Shown one piece after another: positions 54,319 to 63,060 of a stretch of 64,000 bases of DNA; position 1 is the first letter of the stretch, and each line of letters opens with the position of its first letter. The position numbers were made by a program, and so were the translations under genes. Below the pieces are notes generated by a model. The model did no database searches and was not told the DNA's origin. It saw only the letters and a list, made by a program, of their open reading frames with translations. Source of the stretch: Novosphingobium percolationis (GTDB lineage Bacteria; Pseudomonadota; Alphaproteobacteria; Sphingomonadales; Sphingomonadaceae); NCBI RefSeq assembly GCF_020179425.1, contig NZ_JAILYM010000005.1, positions 124,001 through 188,000 on the forward strand, read 5' to 3'.

Positions 54319-55419
54319 TTACTCGGCGGCCAGCGCGGTGTCCGAGATGTATTCCTCGACCATCTGCGCGGCGGTGTCGTCGTTGAACTGCTGCGGCGGG
54401 TGCTTGCAGAAGTAGGCCGACGGGCCGATCAGCGCGCCGCCTTCGCCGCGCTCCAGCGCGACCTTGCAGCAACGGATCGCATCCATCACGCAAGCGGCCG
54501 AGTTCGGGCTGTCTTCCACCGAGAGGCGGAGTTCGAGGTTCATCGGCACGTTGCCCCACTGCGAACCTTCGAGGCGAAGGAAGCACAGCTTGTTGTCCTT
54601 CTGCCAGGGAACATAGTCCGACGGGCCGACGTGGATGTTCTCGTCCTCGAGACGCTGGGCGAGCATGGCCTGCACCGCCTCGGTCTTCGATTCCTTCTTG
54701 CTGCCCAGACGCTGGCGGTCGAGCATGTTCATGAAGTCGGTGTTGCCGCCGGTGTTGAGCTGGTAGGTCTTTTCGACCTGCACGCCACGTGCGCCGAACA
54801 GGCTCGACAGCACGCGGTGGACGATCGTCGCACCGACCTGCGCCTTGATGTCGTCGCCGACGATCGGCACGCGCTTGGCACGGAAGCGGGCTTCCCATTC
54901 CGGAGTCGAGGCGATGAACACCGGCATGCAGTTGACCACCGCGACGCCGGCTTCCAGCGCGCATTCCATGTAGAATTCGGTGGCGGTCTGCGAACCGACG
55001 GGCAGGAAGTTCAGGAGCACTTCGGCGCCCGAATCCTTCAGCGCGGCAACGATGCTCTCGTGCGTCGCTTCGGGCTGGTCGGCCAGGACGAAGCCGCGCT
55101 CGCCCATGCCGGTCATGTGATCGGCGACGCCATCGAGGATCTTGCCCATGATGACCTTGTTGCCGGTGGCAGGCACATCGGCATGGAACACGGCGGTGCA
55201 GTTCGGGGCGGCGAAGATCGCTTCCGAAATGTCCTTGCCGACCTTGCGCGCATCGACGTCGATGCCGAGCACGAATTCGACGTCGCCCGCGCCATAGCCC
55301 CCGATGCGGTCATGGATCAGGCCGTTGGTCGAGTTGTTGTTGCGGTAGAAGTAGACCCCCTGGACGAGCGAGCTGGCGCAGTTGCCGACCCCGATCACCG
55401 CGACCTTAATTGGCTTCAT
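54319..55419 (-). CDS. ino1: myo-inositol-1-phosphate (inositol-3-phosphate) synthase
   Basis: A 366-residue NAD-dependent enzyme cyclising glucose 6-phosphate to 1L-myo-inositol 1-phosphate. It is the short prokaryotic type: VAVIGVGNCASSLVQGVYFY (NAD loop), YGAGDVEFVLGIDVDARKVGKD, EVLLNFLPVGSQTATEFY, VPIVGDDIKAQVGATIVHR, QLNTGGNTDFMNMLD and SKTEAVQAML, then the C-terminal GPSAYFCKHPPQQ. It is preceded by a ~320 bp leader and followed by the cytidylyltransferase-like gene. It supplies the inositol phosphate for the surrounding cluster. Confidence 0.95.
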   Translation of the reverse strand: MKPIKVAVIGVGNCASSLVQGVYFYRNNNSTNGLIHDRIGGYGAGDVEFVLGIDVDARKVGKDISEAIFAAPNCTAVFHADVPATGNKVIMGKILDGVADHMTGMGERGFVLADQPEATHESIVAALKDSGAEVLLNFLPVGSQTATEFYMECALEAGVAVVNCMPVFIASTPEWEARFRAKRVPIVGDDIKAQVGATIVHRVLSSLFGARGVQVEKTYQLNTGGNTDFMNMLDRQRLGSKKESKTEAVQAMLAQRLEDENIHVGPSDYVPWQKDNKLCFLRLEGSQWGNVPMNLELRLSVEDSPNSAACVMDAIRCCKVALERGEGGALIGPSAYFCKHPPQQFNDDTAAQMVEEYISDTALAAE

Positions 55420-55739
55420 TTTAGTCGTGTCCCTTTACGCAGGCGCCACTCGCCCGCAAAGCGCGCGCGGCTGTCACTAAATTGCCTCAATCCGGAAATT
55501 GCAGGGGGATTGCAAGCACATTTCCCCGCTGTCACGCTTCGCGGAGGTGGATTGTCCACCGCTAATTCCGCACCGGTCGCGTTGCAAGTGCGAGCAGGGC
55601 CGGTCGTGCGGGGCCGATTGCCCTCGCAAGGTGCCGGGGTGCGGCGCAAAACCTTTGCTGCCGTACGGGCGCTCGCTGCTGTGCAGTGCACAATCGGCCC
55701 TGCCCGCTCATACGCCTTCCTCGTCGAAAGAACAGGCTT
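55420..55739. promoter_or_regulatory. 320 bp region upstream of the inositol-phosphate synthase
   Basis: No gene is supported. It should hold the promoter of the minus-strand ino1 gene. A 13-base palindrome, TGTGCAGTGCACA, lies at 55680-55692 and is a possible operator site, though far from the start. Confidence 0.4.
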
Positions 55740-56834
55740 TCAGTTGGCACGCAGATGCGGCGGCAGCAGTGTTCCTGCACGGTCGGCGGCAATCAGCGGC
55801 GCGCACCACGCGATCGCGAGGACCCAGATCGCCAGTCCGCTGACGATCAGCGGCGGCAGCAGCGGCGCCAGCCCGGCAAGGCAGGCGATGCAGCCGACCA
55901 GCACGTAGACGTCGCGCTTGAACAGCCGTTCGGCCGTCAGCACCACGTCGCGCAGGCGCGGCGCGCCGGCCAGCCGCAGCGCCAGCGCCGCGCGCAGGAC
56001 GTCGAAGCTGCCCCGCCTTGGCCCCATCCGCAGCAGCACCAGCATCAGCGCGATGCCCGTCAGCAGCAATGCGGCGATGGCCACGGCATAGATCCCGTGT
56101 TCGGGCCCTTCGCTGCGGATCAATCCTGCCATCAGCCCCAGCGCGAAGCCGAAATTCGCGATCATGTCACAGGCCGTGTCGAGCAGCGCGCCCCTGGCGG
56201 AGAAGCGATAGCTGGCGCGCGCGATCTCGCCGTCGACCCCGTCGATCACCGATATGGCCTGATAGAGCGCGCCGCCCAGCGCCAGCGCGGCCCAGCCCCC
56301 CTGCACCAGCACCGCGACCATCACGGCCGCCAGCGCCAGCGTGAACCACGTCACCGGCATCGGCCCTACGCCAAAGCGCAGCAGCAGGGCCGATATGCGG
56401 CTCGAGATCGGCCGGTTGATGTGCCGGCACACCCAGCCATCGGTCGGCTTGACCGTGGAGGCGAGGATCGCACGGGTCAGCGCGGTGGCGCTGTCGCCCG
56501 CGTAGTGGTGCAGGCCGGGCACCAGCGCCGCGTCCGGATCGTCGCGCAGCAGCGCCATGCCCGCAGGCGTCACCAGCACGTCGCCGGGCAGCATCGCCAT
56601 GCGCTCGCCCGCGCGGGGCGACGGCGCCGCGGCTGCGAACTCCACCCGCGGCAGGGGCCGCTCGCGCGCGGCAAAGCTCAGGGCCCAGTCGCGCGGCGGG
56701 TCATCGCCGACGATGACGATGCGGTCGGCCCCGGCCAGATCGGCAAGGATCACGCAGCGCGCCACGCCGGAAAGCCCGGCCTGGCGCTGGCGCAGCAAGG
56801 CGCTGGCCCGAATGACGAAGGAAACCGTGGACAT
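55740..56834 (-). CDS. CDP-alcohol phosphatidyltransferase with a degenerate nucleotidyltransferase-like N-terminus
   Basis: A 364-residue protein. Residues ~130-360 are a membrane CDP-alcohol phosphatidyltransferase domain with the complete motif: D198, D201, R206, G215, D219 and D223 in DGVDGEIAR...GALLDTACD. The linker SxVKPTDGWVCRHINRPISSRIS resembles that of bifunctional IPCT/DIPPS proteins. Residues 1-125 look like the remnant of a nucleotidyltransferase (ADLAGADRIVIVGDD) without the GxGxRL loop or the catalytic lysine. The active cytidylyltransferase may be supplied by the separate gene at 53491. Probable role: moving phosphoinositol or a phosphatidyl group; the exact acceptor is unknown. 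Confidence 0.78.
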   Translation of the reverse strand: MSTVSFVIRASALLRQRQAGLSGVARCVILADLAGADRIVIVGDDPPRDWALSFAARERPLPRVEFAAAAPSPRAGERMAMLPGDVLVTPAGMALLRDDPDAALVPGLHHYAGDSATALTRAILASTVKPTDGWVCRHINRPISSRISALLLRFGVGPMPVTWFTLALAAVMVAVLVQGGWAALALGGALYQAISVIDGVDGEIARASYRFSARGALLDTACDMIANFGFALGLMAGLIRSEGPEHGIYAVAIAALLLTGIALMLVLLRMGPRRGSFDVLRAALALRLAGAPRLRDVVLTAERLFKRDVYVLVGCIACLAGLAPLLPPLIVSGLAIWVLAIAWCAPLIAADRAGTLLPPHLRAN

Positions 56835-56989
56835 GGCCCTCCCGCAGACGATGCTCTGACCGGCGACGCCTTGCGGTTCGTTCCGTTCCGGCTATGCCGG
56901 AGGGGTATTGGGCACAAGAAGGCGACGGTCCGAGCCGATTGGTCGCAGGACTGTCACGCCTTGGCAAGAGTCGAGTGAGGGTCGAAAGC

Positions 56990-57916
56990 ATGAACGGGGC
57001 GGCAGCCGGTCAGACGAAGCAGACGCGGCCGCGTCGCCCGCGCGAACTGCAGGACGGGCTGAACCACTACCTCTACCACCCGCTCGCCTGGCAACTGGCG
57101 CGCCTGCTCGCGCCCACCCCGATCACCCCCAACATGGTCTCGGTGCTGGGCGGCCTCTGCGTCGTGGCGGCGGGATTCAGCTACTGGGGCCAAAGTCTCC
57201 TTGGGGCCTGGCCGGTCGGCGCCGTCGTCGGCATGGCGCTGCACATGACCTGGCACGTGGTCGATGGCGCCGACGGCGATCTCGCCCGGCTGACCGGCAA
57301 GTCCAGCCCGCTGGGCGAGCTGGTTGACGGCATCTGCGACTATGCCAGCCACATCGTGCTCTACGTCCTGCTCGCCTTCGTGCTGACGCGCAGCGTAGGG
57401 CCGGGCTGGGCATGGTTCTGGACGCTGGCGGCGGGCGCCAGCCACATCGTCCAGTCCAACTTCGTCGAAGTGCAGCGCCGCTTCTACCAGTACTGGACCT
57501 ATGGCGTGCCCTGGCTGAACAACTCGGCGCAGAACGACGCTGCGCTGTTCAAGGACCGCAAGGGCATCTCGTGGTTCCTGCGCGGCATCGTGCTGGGCTA
57601 CCTGCGCCTCGCCTCGGGCATGAGCCCGTGGGCGCTCAAGGTCGATGCCGCCGTCACCGCAGCGATGAAGGCCGATCCCGAACGCCTCGCCGCGATCCGC
57701 GCGCAAGTGCAGCAGGAACAGCGCCCTCTGCTGCTGCTGCTCAAGTTCCTCGGCCCCAACCCGCGCGCCATCGTGCTGGGTCTTGGCATGATCGCGGGCA
57801 GCCCGCTCTACTACTTCCTCTACCAGTCGGTGGTGCTCAACCTGCTGCTGGTGGTCGCCGTGCGCCTGCACAACGCGGCCGCGGAGCGCGTCGCCCGCCG
57901 CCTCGATCTGGCCTGA
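56990..57916 (+). CDS. CDP-alcohol phosphatidyltransferase family membrane protein
   Basis: A 308-residue protein with a basic cytoplasmic N-terminus (QTRPRRPRELQDGLNHYLYHPLAWQLA), a first segment after TPITPNMVSVLGGL, and the complete catalytic motif D92, D95, R100, G109, D113 and D117 in DGADGDLAR...GELVDGICD. Several more membrane helices follow. ATG 56990 is chosen; a GTG at 56975 is also possible. It reads divergently from the other CDP-alcohol transferase gene (~155 bp gap). The polar head group is unknown; the inositol genes nearby suggest inositol phosphate. Confidence 0.8.
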   Translation: MNGAAAGQTKQTRPRRPRELQDGLNHYLYHPLAWQLARLLAPTPITPNMVSVLGGLCVVAAGFSYWGQSLLGAWPVGAVVGMALHMTWHVVDGADGDLARLTGKSSPLGELVDGICDYASHIVLYVLLAFVLTRSVGPGWAWFWTLAAGASHIVQSNFVEVQRRFYQYWTYGVPWLNNSAQNDAALFKDRKGISWFLRGIVLGYLRLASGMSPWALKVDAAVTAAMKADPERLAAIRAQVQQEQRPLLLLLKFLGPNPRAIVLGLGMIAGSPLYYFLYQSVVLNLLLVVAVRLHNAAAERVARRLDLA

Positions 57917-57917
57917 T

Positions 57918-59267
57918 CTAGCGCCGGCCCTCGGGCACGTCGGGCTTCAGCGCCAGCAGGCTCACCGCCAGCACCGAAACCGCCAGCACCTCGACCAGCG
58001 CCCAGGCCAGCCAGGCCGAATGGTTGTAGAGAAACACGCCGATCGCGGGCGTGACGATATAGGCCGAGCCGTTCACCGCCGCGACGATCCCGGCAGATTG
58101 CCCCTGTTCGGCCCGGCTGACGGCAAGGCTCGCGCCCGAAGTGAAGCCGGGGCGGAACAGTCCGAAGCCCAGAGAACAGATGGCAAAGCCCGTGGCGATG
58201 GTGTGCAGGTCGCGCCCCAGCGCCATCGGCGCCACGCCCGCGCAGCACAGCCCCATGCCCCACAGCGTCGACGTGCGCGGCCCCAGCCCCAGCGTTGGGA
58301 TCAGCCCCCACTGCGCCAGCAGGGTCGCCACCGCACCGCACATCAGCACGAGGCCGATCGAGCCCGCCGCCACATCGGGGGCATGGCGCAGGTCCAGCCG
58401 GTCGAGCAGCAGGAAGCCGATCAGGCCCAGCAGGATCGACTGCGCCTGTCCGCCGAAGGTGCCGACCAAAAGCCAGGGTCGGATGCGCGGATCGCTCCAG
58501 CGCAGGCGGTCCGATCCGCGGTGCAGCGGCTCGGCGGCGGGCAGTTCGTCGGGCGAACCGTCGGGGTGGTCCTCGACGATGCGCGGGTTCGACGAAGGGC
58601 TGAACGGCTCCTCCATGATCTCGCCGCGCCCGGCATAGCTGGGCGTGTCGTCGGGCAGGCGCAGCTTCAGCAGTACCAGCACGCCGACCGCGAAAGCTGC
58701 GAAGATCGCGAACGGCCCCACCAGCCCAAGGCCCGGAAAGATCAGCAACGGCGCCAGCGCAGGGCCCAGCACGGTGCCAAGCCCGAAGCTCGATGAAACG
58801 AGACTCAGCGCGCGCGTGCGCTCCTCGCGATTGGTACGGCTGGCGACATAGGCCTGCACCGCAGGCGGCGCGGCCGATCCGAAACCGCCGTAGAGCGAGC
58901 GGGCGAGCGCGAACAGCAGGATCGTCGAAAGCCCGGTGAATGCGCCGCGCAGGCCGAAGAACAGCACCGTCCCGCACAGCGCGAACGACAGCGCGAACGC
59001 GCCCATGCCCAGGCTCATCATCGCCTTGCGCCCGCGCCGATCCGATCGCCGCGCCCAGAACGGCGCGAGCAGCATCCACAGCAGCGCCGACCACGAATAG
59101 GCAAGGCTCACCCACACGTCGGCAATCTTCAGGTGGGCCCCGATCGAGGGCATGACCGATTGCATCGCGGTATTCCCGGCGGCGGTGGTCAGCATCACGG
59201 CGAACAGCAGCGCCATGCGGCTGCGCGGCAGATGCGTCGACACGGGCATGGAACGGGTCTGGGTCAC
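57918..59267 (-). CDS. major facilitator superfamily transporter
   Basis: A ~449-residue protein with 12 predicted membrane segments and a ~65-residue cytoplasmic loop after TM6 (EEPFSPSSNPRIVEDHPDG). The MFS signature between TM2 and TM3 is present (WARRSDRRGRKAMM). A GTG at 59267 has GGAGG 9 bases upstream and is preferred to the ATG at 59276. It converges on the preceding CDP-alcohol transferase with 1 bp between stops. The substrate is unknown; drug efflux or lipid-related export are both possible. Confidence 0.8.
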   Translation of the reverse strand: MTQTRSMPVSTHLPRSRMALLFAVMLTTAAGNTAMQSVMPSIGAHLKIADVWVSLAYSWSALLWMLLAPFWARRSDRRGRKAMMSLGMGAFALSFALCGTVLFFGLRGAFTGLSTILLFALARSLYGGFGSAAPPAVQAYVASRTNREERTRALSLVSSSFGLGTVLGPALAPLLIFPGLGLVGPFAIFAAFAVGVLVLLKLRLPDDTPSYAGRGEIMEEPFSPSSNPRIVEDHPDGSPDELPAAEPLHRGSDRLRWSDPRIRPWLLVGTFGGQAQSILLGLIGFLLLDRLDLRHAPDVAAGSIGLVLMCGAVATLLAQWGLIPTLGLGPRTSTLWGMGLCCAGVAPMALGRDLHTIATGFAICSLGFGLFRPGFTSGASLAVSRAEQGQSAGIVAAVNGSAYIVTPAIGVFLYNHSAWLAWALVEVLAVSVLAVSLLALKPDVPEGRR

Positions 59268-59433
59268 GTGTCGCATCCTCCATCGCCGCAAGCGTGCCTT
59301 GCGGGGCCGTCGCGGCTCTTTGTCCACGTCCGGTTCACGCAATCTGGCGTAGGACCGTCGCGGCGCGCTTGCAATGCGATGACAAATTTGCGACCCGCTC
59401 GTGTCAAGTTGAACTGAAGGGTGTTCCGCCACG

Positions 59434-60060
59434 ATGACTTCCACGCAGGCCGCGCGCCGCCCCATCCTGCAGCGGGCGAAGCGCAAGGCGGAACGGATGC
59501 TCGGTCCCGCCGGCATCTTCTTCAAGGGTTTCGTCAAGCACCCGGTGATGGTGGGCGCGATCGTGCCGTCCTCGCGCCGCACGATCGAGCGCGTGCTGTC
59601 GCGCGTGAACTGGGACGAATGCCGCCTGTTCGTCGAATACGGCCCCGGCGTCGGCACCTTCTGCCGCCCGGTGCTGGAAAAGCTGCGCCGCGATGGCCGG
59701 CTGATCGTGATCGACACCAACCCCGATTTCATCGCCTACCTGTCGAAGACGATCGGCGACAGCCGCTTCATCGCGATCAACGGGTCGGCGGCGGACGTCG
59801 AGGAGATCGTGCGCGCCAACGGCTTCGATCATGCCGACTACGTGTTGTCGGGCCTGCCGTTCAGCACCCTGCCCGAAGGCGTCGGCCCCGCGATCATGGC
59901 GGCGACGCACCGCGTGCTGCGCCCGGGCGGCGCGTTCCTGGTCTACCAGTACACCGCCCGCGCCCGCGCGCTGATGGGCAAGTACTTCCGCCATATCGAC
60001 AAGGGGTTCGAGCCGATCAACGTGCCGCCCTGCGTGATCAGCTGGGGCTGGAAGGAATAA
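59434..60060 (+). CDS. PmtA-like phospholipid N-methyltransferase
   Basis: A 208-residue class I SAM-dependent methyltransferase. It has an N-terminal basic helix, the FVKHPVMVGAIVPSS segment characteristic of PmtA-type enzymes, motif I VEYGPGVGTFCRPVLE, the acidic residue IDTNPDF after beta-2, and VLSGLPFSTL. PmtA enzymes methylate phosphatidylethanolamine towards phosphatidylcholine. It sits at the edge of the phospholipid head-group cluster and is divergent from the MFS transporter. Lipid substrate assignment is from family resemblance. Confidence 0.8.
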   Translation: MTSTQAARRPILQRAKRKAERMLGPAGIFFKGFVKHPVMVGAIVPSSRRTIERVLSRVNWDECRLFVEYGPGVGTFCRPVLEKLRRDGRLIVIDTNPDFIAYLSKTIGDSRFIAINGSAADVEEIVRANGFDHADYVLSGLPFSTLPEGVGPAIMAATHRVLRPGGAFLVYQYTARARALMGKYFRHIDKGFEPINVPPCVISWGWKE

Positions 60061-60068
60061 TCCTCACC

Positions 60069-60123
60069 CCCTCCCGCAAGCGGGAGGGATGCCCCAGAAG
60101 TCCCCTCCCGCAAGCGGGAGGGG
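60069..60123. terminator. two successive hairpins between convergent genes
   Basis: CCCTCCCGC (60069-60077) pairs with GCGGGAGGG (60080-60088), and CCCCTCCCGC (60102-60111) pairs with GCGGGAGGGG (60114-60123). They are near-identical short palindromes, 33 bp apart, between the methyltransferase and the minus-strand membrane protein. Confidence 0.65.
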
Positions 60124-60156
60124 CAGCGAGGCAAAGCGCACCGCCCGCCCGCGATC

Positions 60157-60978
60157 TCATCCGAAGGGATCGGCCGCGCCTGCGCTCCACGGCCCGGCCA
60201 GCTGGCCGAAGATCGCCGCCAGCATCGCCACGAAATAGGTATAGGCCACCGCCAGCAGCACGCCAGAGATGCCCTCGGCCAGCAGGCGCTGCGTTTCGCC
60301 GCCGGTGACCAGCACCAGCACCACGCCCACCACCATCATCACCAGCCCGTAGACCACCAGGAACAGGAACCCGGCGAGGCCGATGAAAGTCAGCATCCGC
60401 CCGCTGTTGCGCCGCGTCAGGCGCAGGCTCTCGCGGATCGCGGCAACGGGATTGCGTTGTCCGCCGGTCGCCATCACCGGGGCCACCAGCATCGTGCGCA
60501 TTACGGGGTAGAGCATGACGGCCAGCGTCGCCGCCATCGCGATCGCCGCGGGCAGCAGGGCGCCCAGCAGGCCGAGCAGCAGCAGCACGACCGGCAGCAT
60601 CGCCAGCGCCACCAGCAGTTGCGCCGCGAAATAGCCGGGCAGCGCGGCAAAGCCGCGCCGGATCGCCTCGCCCACGGTCGGGCGCCCGCCATCGAGCATC
60701 ACCGCCAGCATCGTCAGCATCCCCGCCATCGGGATCAGCGACAGCAGGATCAGCATCGGCAGCGACCCTGCGTAGTAGGACTGCATGGCGTCCATGATCT
60801 GCGCCTCGTTCATTCCCGCCTGCACGCCCGGTGCGGGCAGGAACACCGCGCCGATCAGGCCGGGCAGCAGGAAGAACACGCCGGCGATCGCGGCGAGCAC
60901 TTCGCGGTTGGCGGATACCATGCGGGTCGCGCTGGCCCAGGCGGCGCTGCTGTCTAAAGTGGTCACGGGGCTTGTCAC
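60157..60978 (-). CDS. multi-spanning membrane protein, YciC/glycerophosphodiesterase-membrane-domain-like
   Basis: A 273-residue protein with about six long hydrophobic stretches (GVFFLLPGLIGAVFLP, MLILLSLIPMAGMLTML, LLVALAMLPVVLLLLGLLG, and so on) and a conserved-looking PVAAIRESLRLTRRNSGRML segment typical of YciC-like or glycerophosphoryl-diester-phosphodiesterase membrane domains. Function is unknown. The start is a GTG (60978, or 60966). It reads away from lipB. Confidence 0.65.
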   Translation of the reverse strand: MTSPVTTLDSSAAWASATRMVSANREVLAAIAGVFFLLPGLIGAVFLPAPGVQAGMNEAQIMDAMQSYYAGSLPMLILLSLIPMAGMLTMLAVMLDGGRPTVGEAIRRGFAALPGYFAAQLLVALAMLPVVLLLLGLLGALLPAAIAMAATLAVMLYPVMRTMLVAPVMATGGQRNPVAAIRESLRLTRRNSGRMLTFIGLAGFLFLVVYGLVMMVVGVVLVLVTGGETQRLLAEGISGVLLAVAYTYFVAMLAAIFGQLAGPWSAGAADPFG

Positions 60979-61068
60979 GTCCTTCGCCTCAGGGCGCGCT
61001 GTCTAGCAGGCCGCGCGCGTCCGCGCACCCCCTTGCGCTTTGCCGGATAAGTCCCCATCGCTTGGGCC

Positions 61069-61734
61069 ATGGACGTCCCCTCCTCCATCGAGATCCGCCG
61101 CGAAACCGCTCCCGTGCCCTATCGCACCGCGCTGGAAGACATGTCGCTGCGCAACACCGCGATTGCCGAAGGCACCGCGCGCGAACTGATCTGGCTGCTC
61201 GAACACCCGCCCGTCTACACCGCCGGCACCAGCGCGGCGGCGGACGAACTGCTCGATCCCCGCTTCGAGGTGGTCGAGGCAGGGCGGGGAGGGCGCTACA
61301 CCTACCACGGCCCCGGCCAGCGCGTGGGCTACGTGCTGCTCGATCTCAAGACCCGCGCGCGCGACGTGCGCGGTTTCGTCCACGCGCTCGAAGGCTGGGT
61401 GATCGACACGCTCGGCGATTTCGGCGTCGAGAGCTGGCGCGCCGAAGGCCGCGTCGGCATCTGGACCAAGGGGCGCGAAGGGCGCGAGGCCAAGATCGGC
61501 GCGATCGGCGTGCGCATCCGTCGCTGGGTGACGATGCACGGCTTTTCGGTGAATCTCTCGCCCGACCTGTCGCACTTTACCGGCATCGTGCCGTGCGGGA
61601 TCGAGGAATTCGGCGTCACCAGTCTCGCCGACCTCGGCCTTTCGGTTGCGCCCGAGGCGTGGGATGAGGCATTGCTGGCCCGCGCCGGGCAATTCCTCGC
61701 CCGGCTCGATATCGCCTGCCCACCATCAGCCTGA
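61069..61734 (+). CDS. lipB: lipoyl(octanoyl) transferase
   Basis: A 221-residue enzyme that moves octanoyl from acyl-ACP to lipoyl domains of dehydrogenase complexes. Motifs: [32 protein letters not shown], the catalytic Lys in [24 protein letters not shown], and the nucleophile Cys in [15 protein letters not shown]. Length is normal. Confidence 0.96.
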   Translation: MDVPSSIEIRRETAPVPYRTALEDMSLRNTAIAEGTARELIWLLEHPPVYTAGTSAAADELLDPRFEVVEAGRGGRYTYHGPGQRVGYVLLDLKTRARDVRGFVHALEGWVIDTLGDFGVESWRAEGRVGIWTKGREGREAKIGAIGVRIRRWVTMHGFSVNLSPDLSHFTGIVPCGIEEFGVTSLADLGLSVAPEAWDEALLARAGQFLARLDIACPPSA

Positions 61735-61747
61735 TCGGATCGTCCCG

Positions 61748-62053
61748 ATGCCCAAGTCCGCCCGCCTGCTCCTCCTCGCCCCGCTCGCGCTCGGCCTCGC
61801 GCTGGGCGGATGTGGCAGGAAGGATGCCGACAAGGGTGCAAAGGCTGCGGGCGGCGAAGTCCTGCCCGGCACCGTCAGCGACGCGATGATCGATCTCGAC
61901 ACCTCGACCGCCACCCCGCCAATGCAGGCGGCGCGCCCCAGCAGCGCGGCCAAGGCGGACAAGGCCCCCGCCGCTGACGCCAGCGCCGCGGCCGACGAAG
62001 CCGCACCCGCCGCCGATGCAGCCCCGGCCCCCGCCGCGCCGCCCGCCGGTTGA
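61748..62053 (+). CDS. small lipoprotein, hypothetical
   Basis: A 101-residue protein with a lipoprotein signal ending in LGGC (Cys22), then a polar region and an Ala/Pro/Lys-rich low-complexity tail likely to be extended in the periplasm. I recognise no family. It starts 13 bases after the lipB stop and may be cotranscribed. Confidence 0.65.
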   Translation: MPKSARLLLLAPLALGLALGGCGRKDADKGAKAAGGEVLPGTVSDAMIDLDTSTATPPMQAARPSSAAKADKAPAADASAAADEAAPAADAAPAPAAPPAG

Positions 62054-62096
62054 CGCCGGTTCGATCGTTCCGAACGAGGCTGGAAACCACCATTCC

Positions 62097-62124
62097 GTCA
62101 CCCCGGATCAGGTCCGGGGTAACG
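62097..62124. repeat. short palindromic intergenic repeat
   Basis: An inverted repeat, TTACCCCGGA on one strand facing TCACCCCGGA on the other around a short AT-containing centre (62098-62122). Its CCCCGGA-x-TCCGGGG type is a common dispersed intergenic palindrome in alphaproteobacteria. It lies between the lipoprotein gene and the convergent CitE-like gene and may act as a terminator. Confidence 0.6.
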
Positions 62125-62155
62125 GCTGGAAAAAGACGGCACGAAGGCTTGGTGC

Positions 62156-63037
62156 TCAATCCGCGCCCAGCAGCGCCTTTGCCTGCTTGAGGTGCGGCTG
62201 GTCGATCATTCGCCCGTCCAGCTGCAACGTCCCCGCGCCGGGATTGGCGGCAAAGGCCGCGATGATCGCCTGCGCTTCGGCCAGTTCGGCCTCGCTCGGC
62301 GCGAAGGCGGCGTTGATCACCGGCACTTGCGCCGGGTGAATCGCCAGCATCCCGGCAAACCCGTCGCCACGCGCGGCGAGCGCAACCCGGCGCAGGCCTT
62401 CTTCATCGCGGAAATCGGCGTGGAGCGTGTCGATCGCCCAGACACCCGCCGCGTGAGCGGCCAGCAGCGTCTGCGCCCGCACGAAGCGGAAGGCGTCGGT
62501 CCACAGGCCATTCTCGTCGCGCTTGCGGCCTGCGCCGATCGCCGCGCCAAGGTCTTCCGCCCCCCACGTCAGCCCCGCCAGGCGCGGCATCGGCGCATCG
62601 GCATAGGCGCCGATGGTCAGCGCGGCGCGCGGGGTCTCGCTCACCAGCGGCAGGATCTTGGTCTGCCCGTTGGGAATGCCGTTCTTCTGTTCCAGTTCGT
62701 AGATCTCGGCGGCGATCATGCGCACCTGGTCGGGCCCTTCGGCCTTGGGCAGCATGATCCCTTCGGGCGCGCCGGGCATGACGGCGGCCAGGTCGTCGCG
62801 CCACAGCCCGGTATCGACCGCGTTGATCCGCACCCAGTGGACCTGCTTGCGCAGCGTCACCTGCTTGCGATGCGCATCGAGCCAGCCGCGCGTCACCCGG
62901 CGCGCCTCGGCCTTGGCCGAAGGCGCGACCGCGTCCTCAAGGTCGACTATCAGCGCGTGCGCCCCCGTCTCCGGGCCTTTGCCAAGCTTCTTCTCGCTGT
63001 CGCCGGGAACGAAAAGCCAGGAACGGGGAATGCGCAC
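62156..63037 (-). CDS. HpcH/HpaI aldolase / CitE-like CoA ester lyase
   Basis: A 293-residue TIM-barrel protein: RSWLFVPGDSEKKLGKG, ALIVDLEDAVAPSAKAEAR (metal Asp/Glu), VRINAVDTGLWRDDL, GIMLPKAEGPDQV, LPLVSETPRAALTIGAYA, and LTWGAEDLGAAIGA. Its closest relatives are malyl-CoA, citramalyl-CoA or citrate-lyase beta-like enzymes, and it lacks other citrate lyase subunits nearby. The start is a GTG at 63037 with GAGAGG 6 bases upstream. The substrate is uncertain. The upstream reductase on the same strand ends 23 bp away. Confidence 0.85.
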   Translation of the reverse strand: MRIPRSWLFVPGDSEKKLGKGPETGAHALIVDLEDAVAPSAKAEARRVTRGWLDAHRKQVTLRKQVHWVRINAVDTGLWRDDLAAVMPGAPEGIMLPKAEGPDQVRMIAAEIYELEQKNGIPNGQTKILPLVSETPRAALTIGAYADAPMPRLAGLTWGAEDLGAAIGAGRKRDENGLWTDAFRFVRAQTLLAAHAAGVWAIDTLHADFRDEEGLRRVALAARGDGFAGMLAIHPAQVPVINAAFAPSEAELAEAQAIIAAFAANPGAGTLQLDGRMIDQPHLKQAKALLGAD

Positions 63038-63060
63038 GGATGTCCTCTCCTTGTTGCGGC

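Noticed and set aside
53527..55908. A 793-codon plus-strand frame over the inositol genes
   Set aside because: It spans two real genes and an intergenic region with no domain; it is an antisense shadow.
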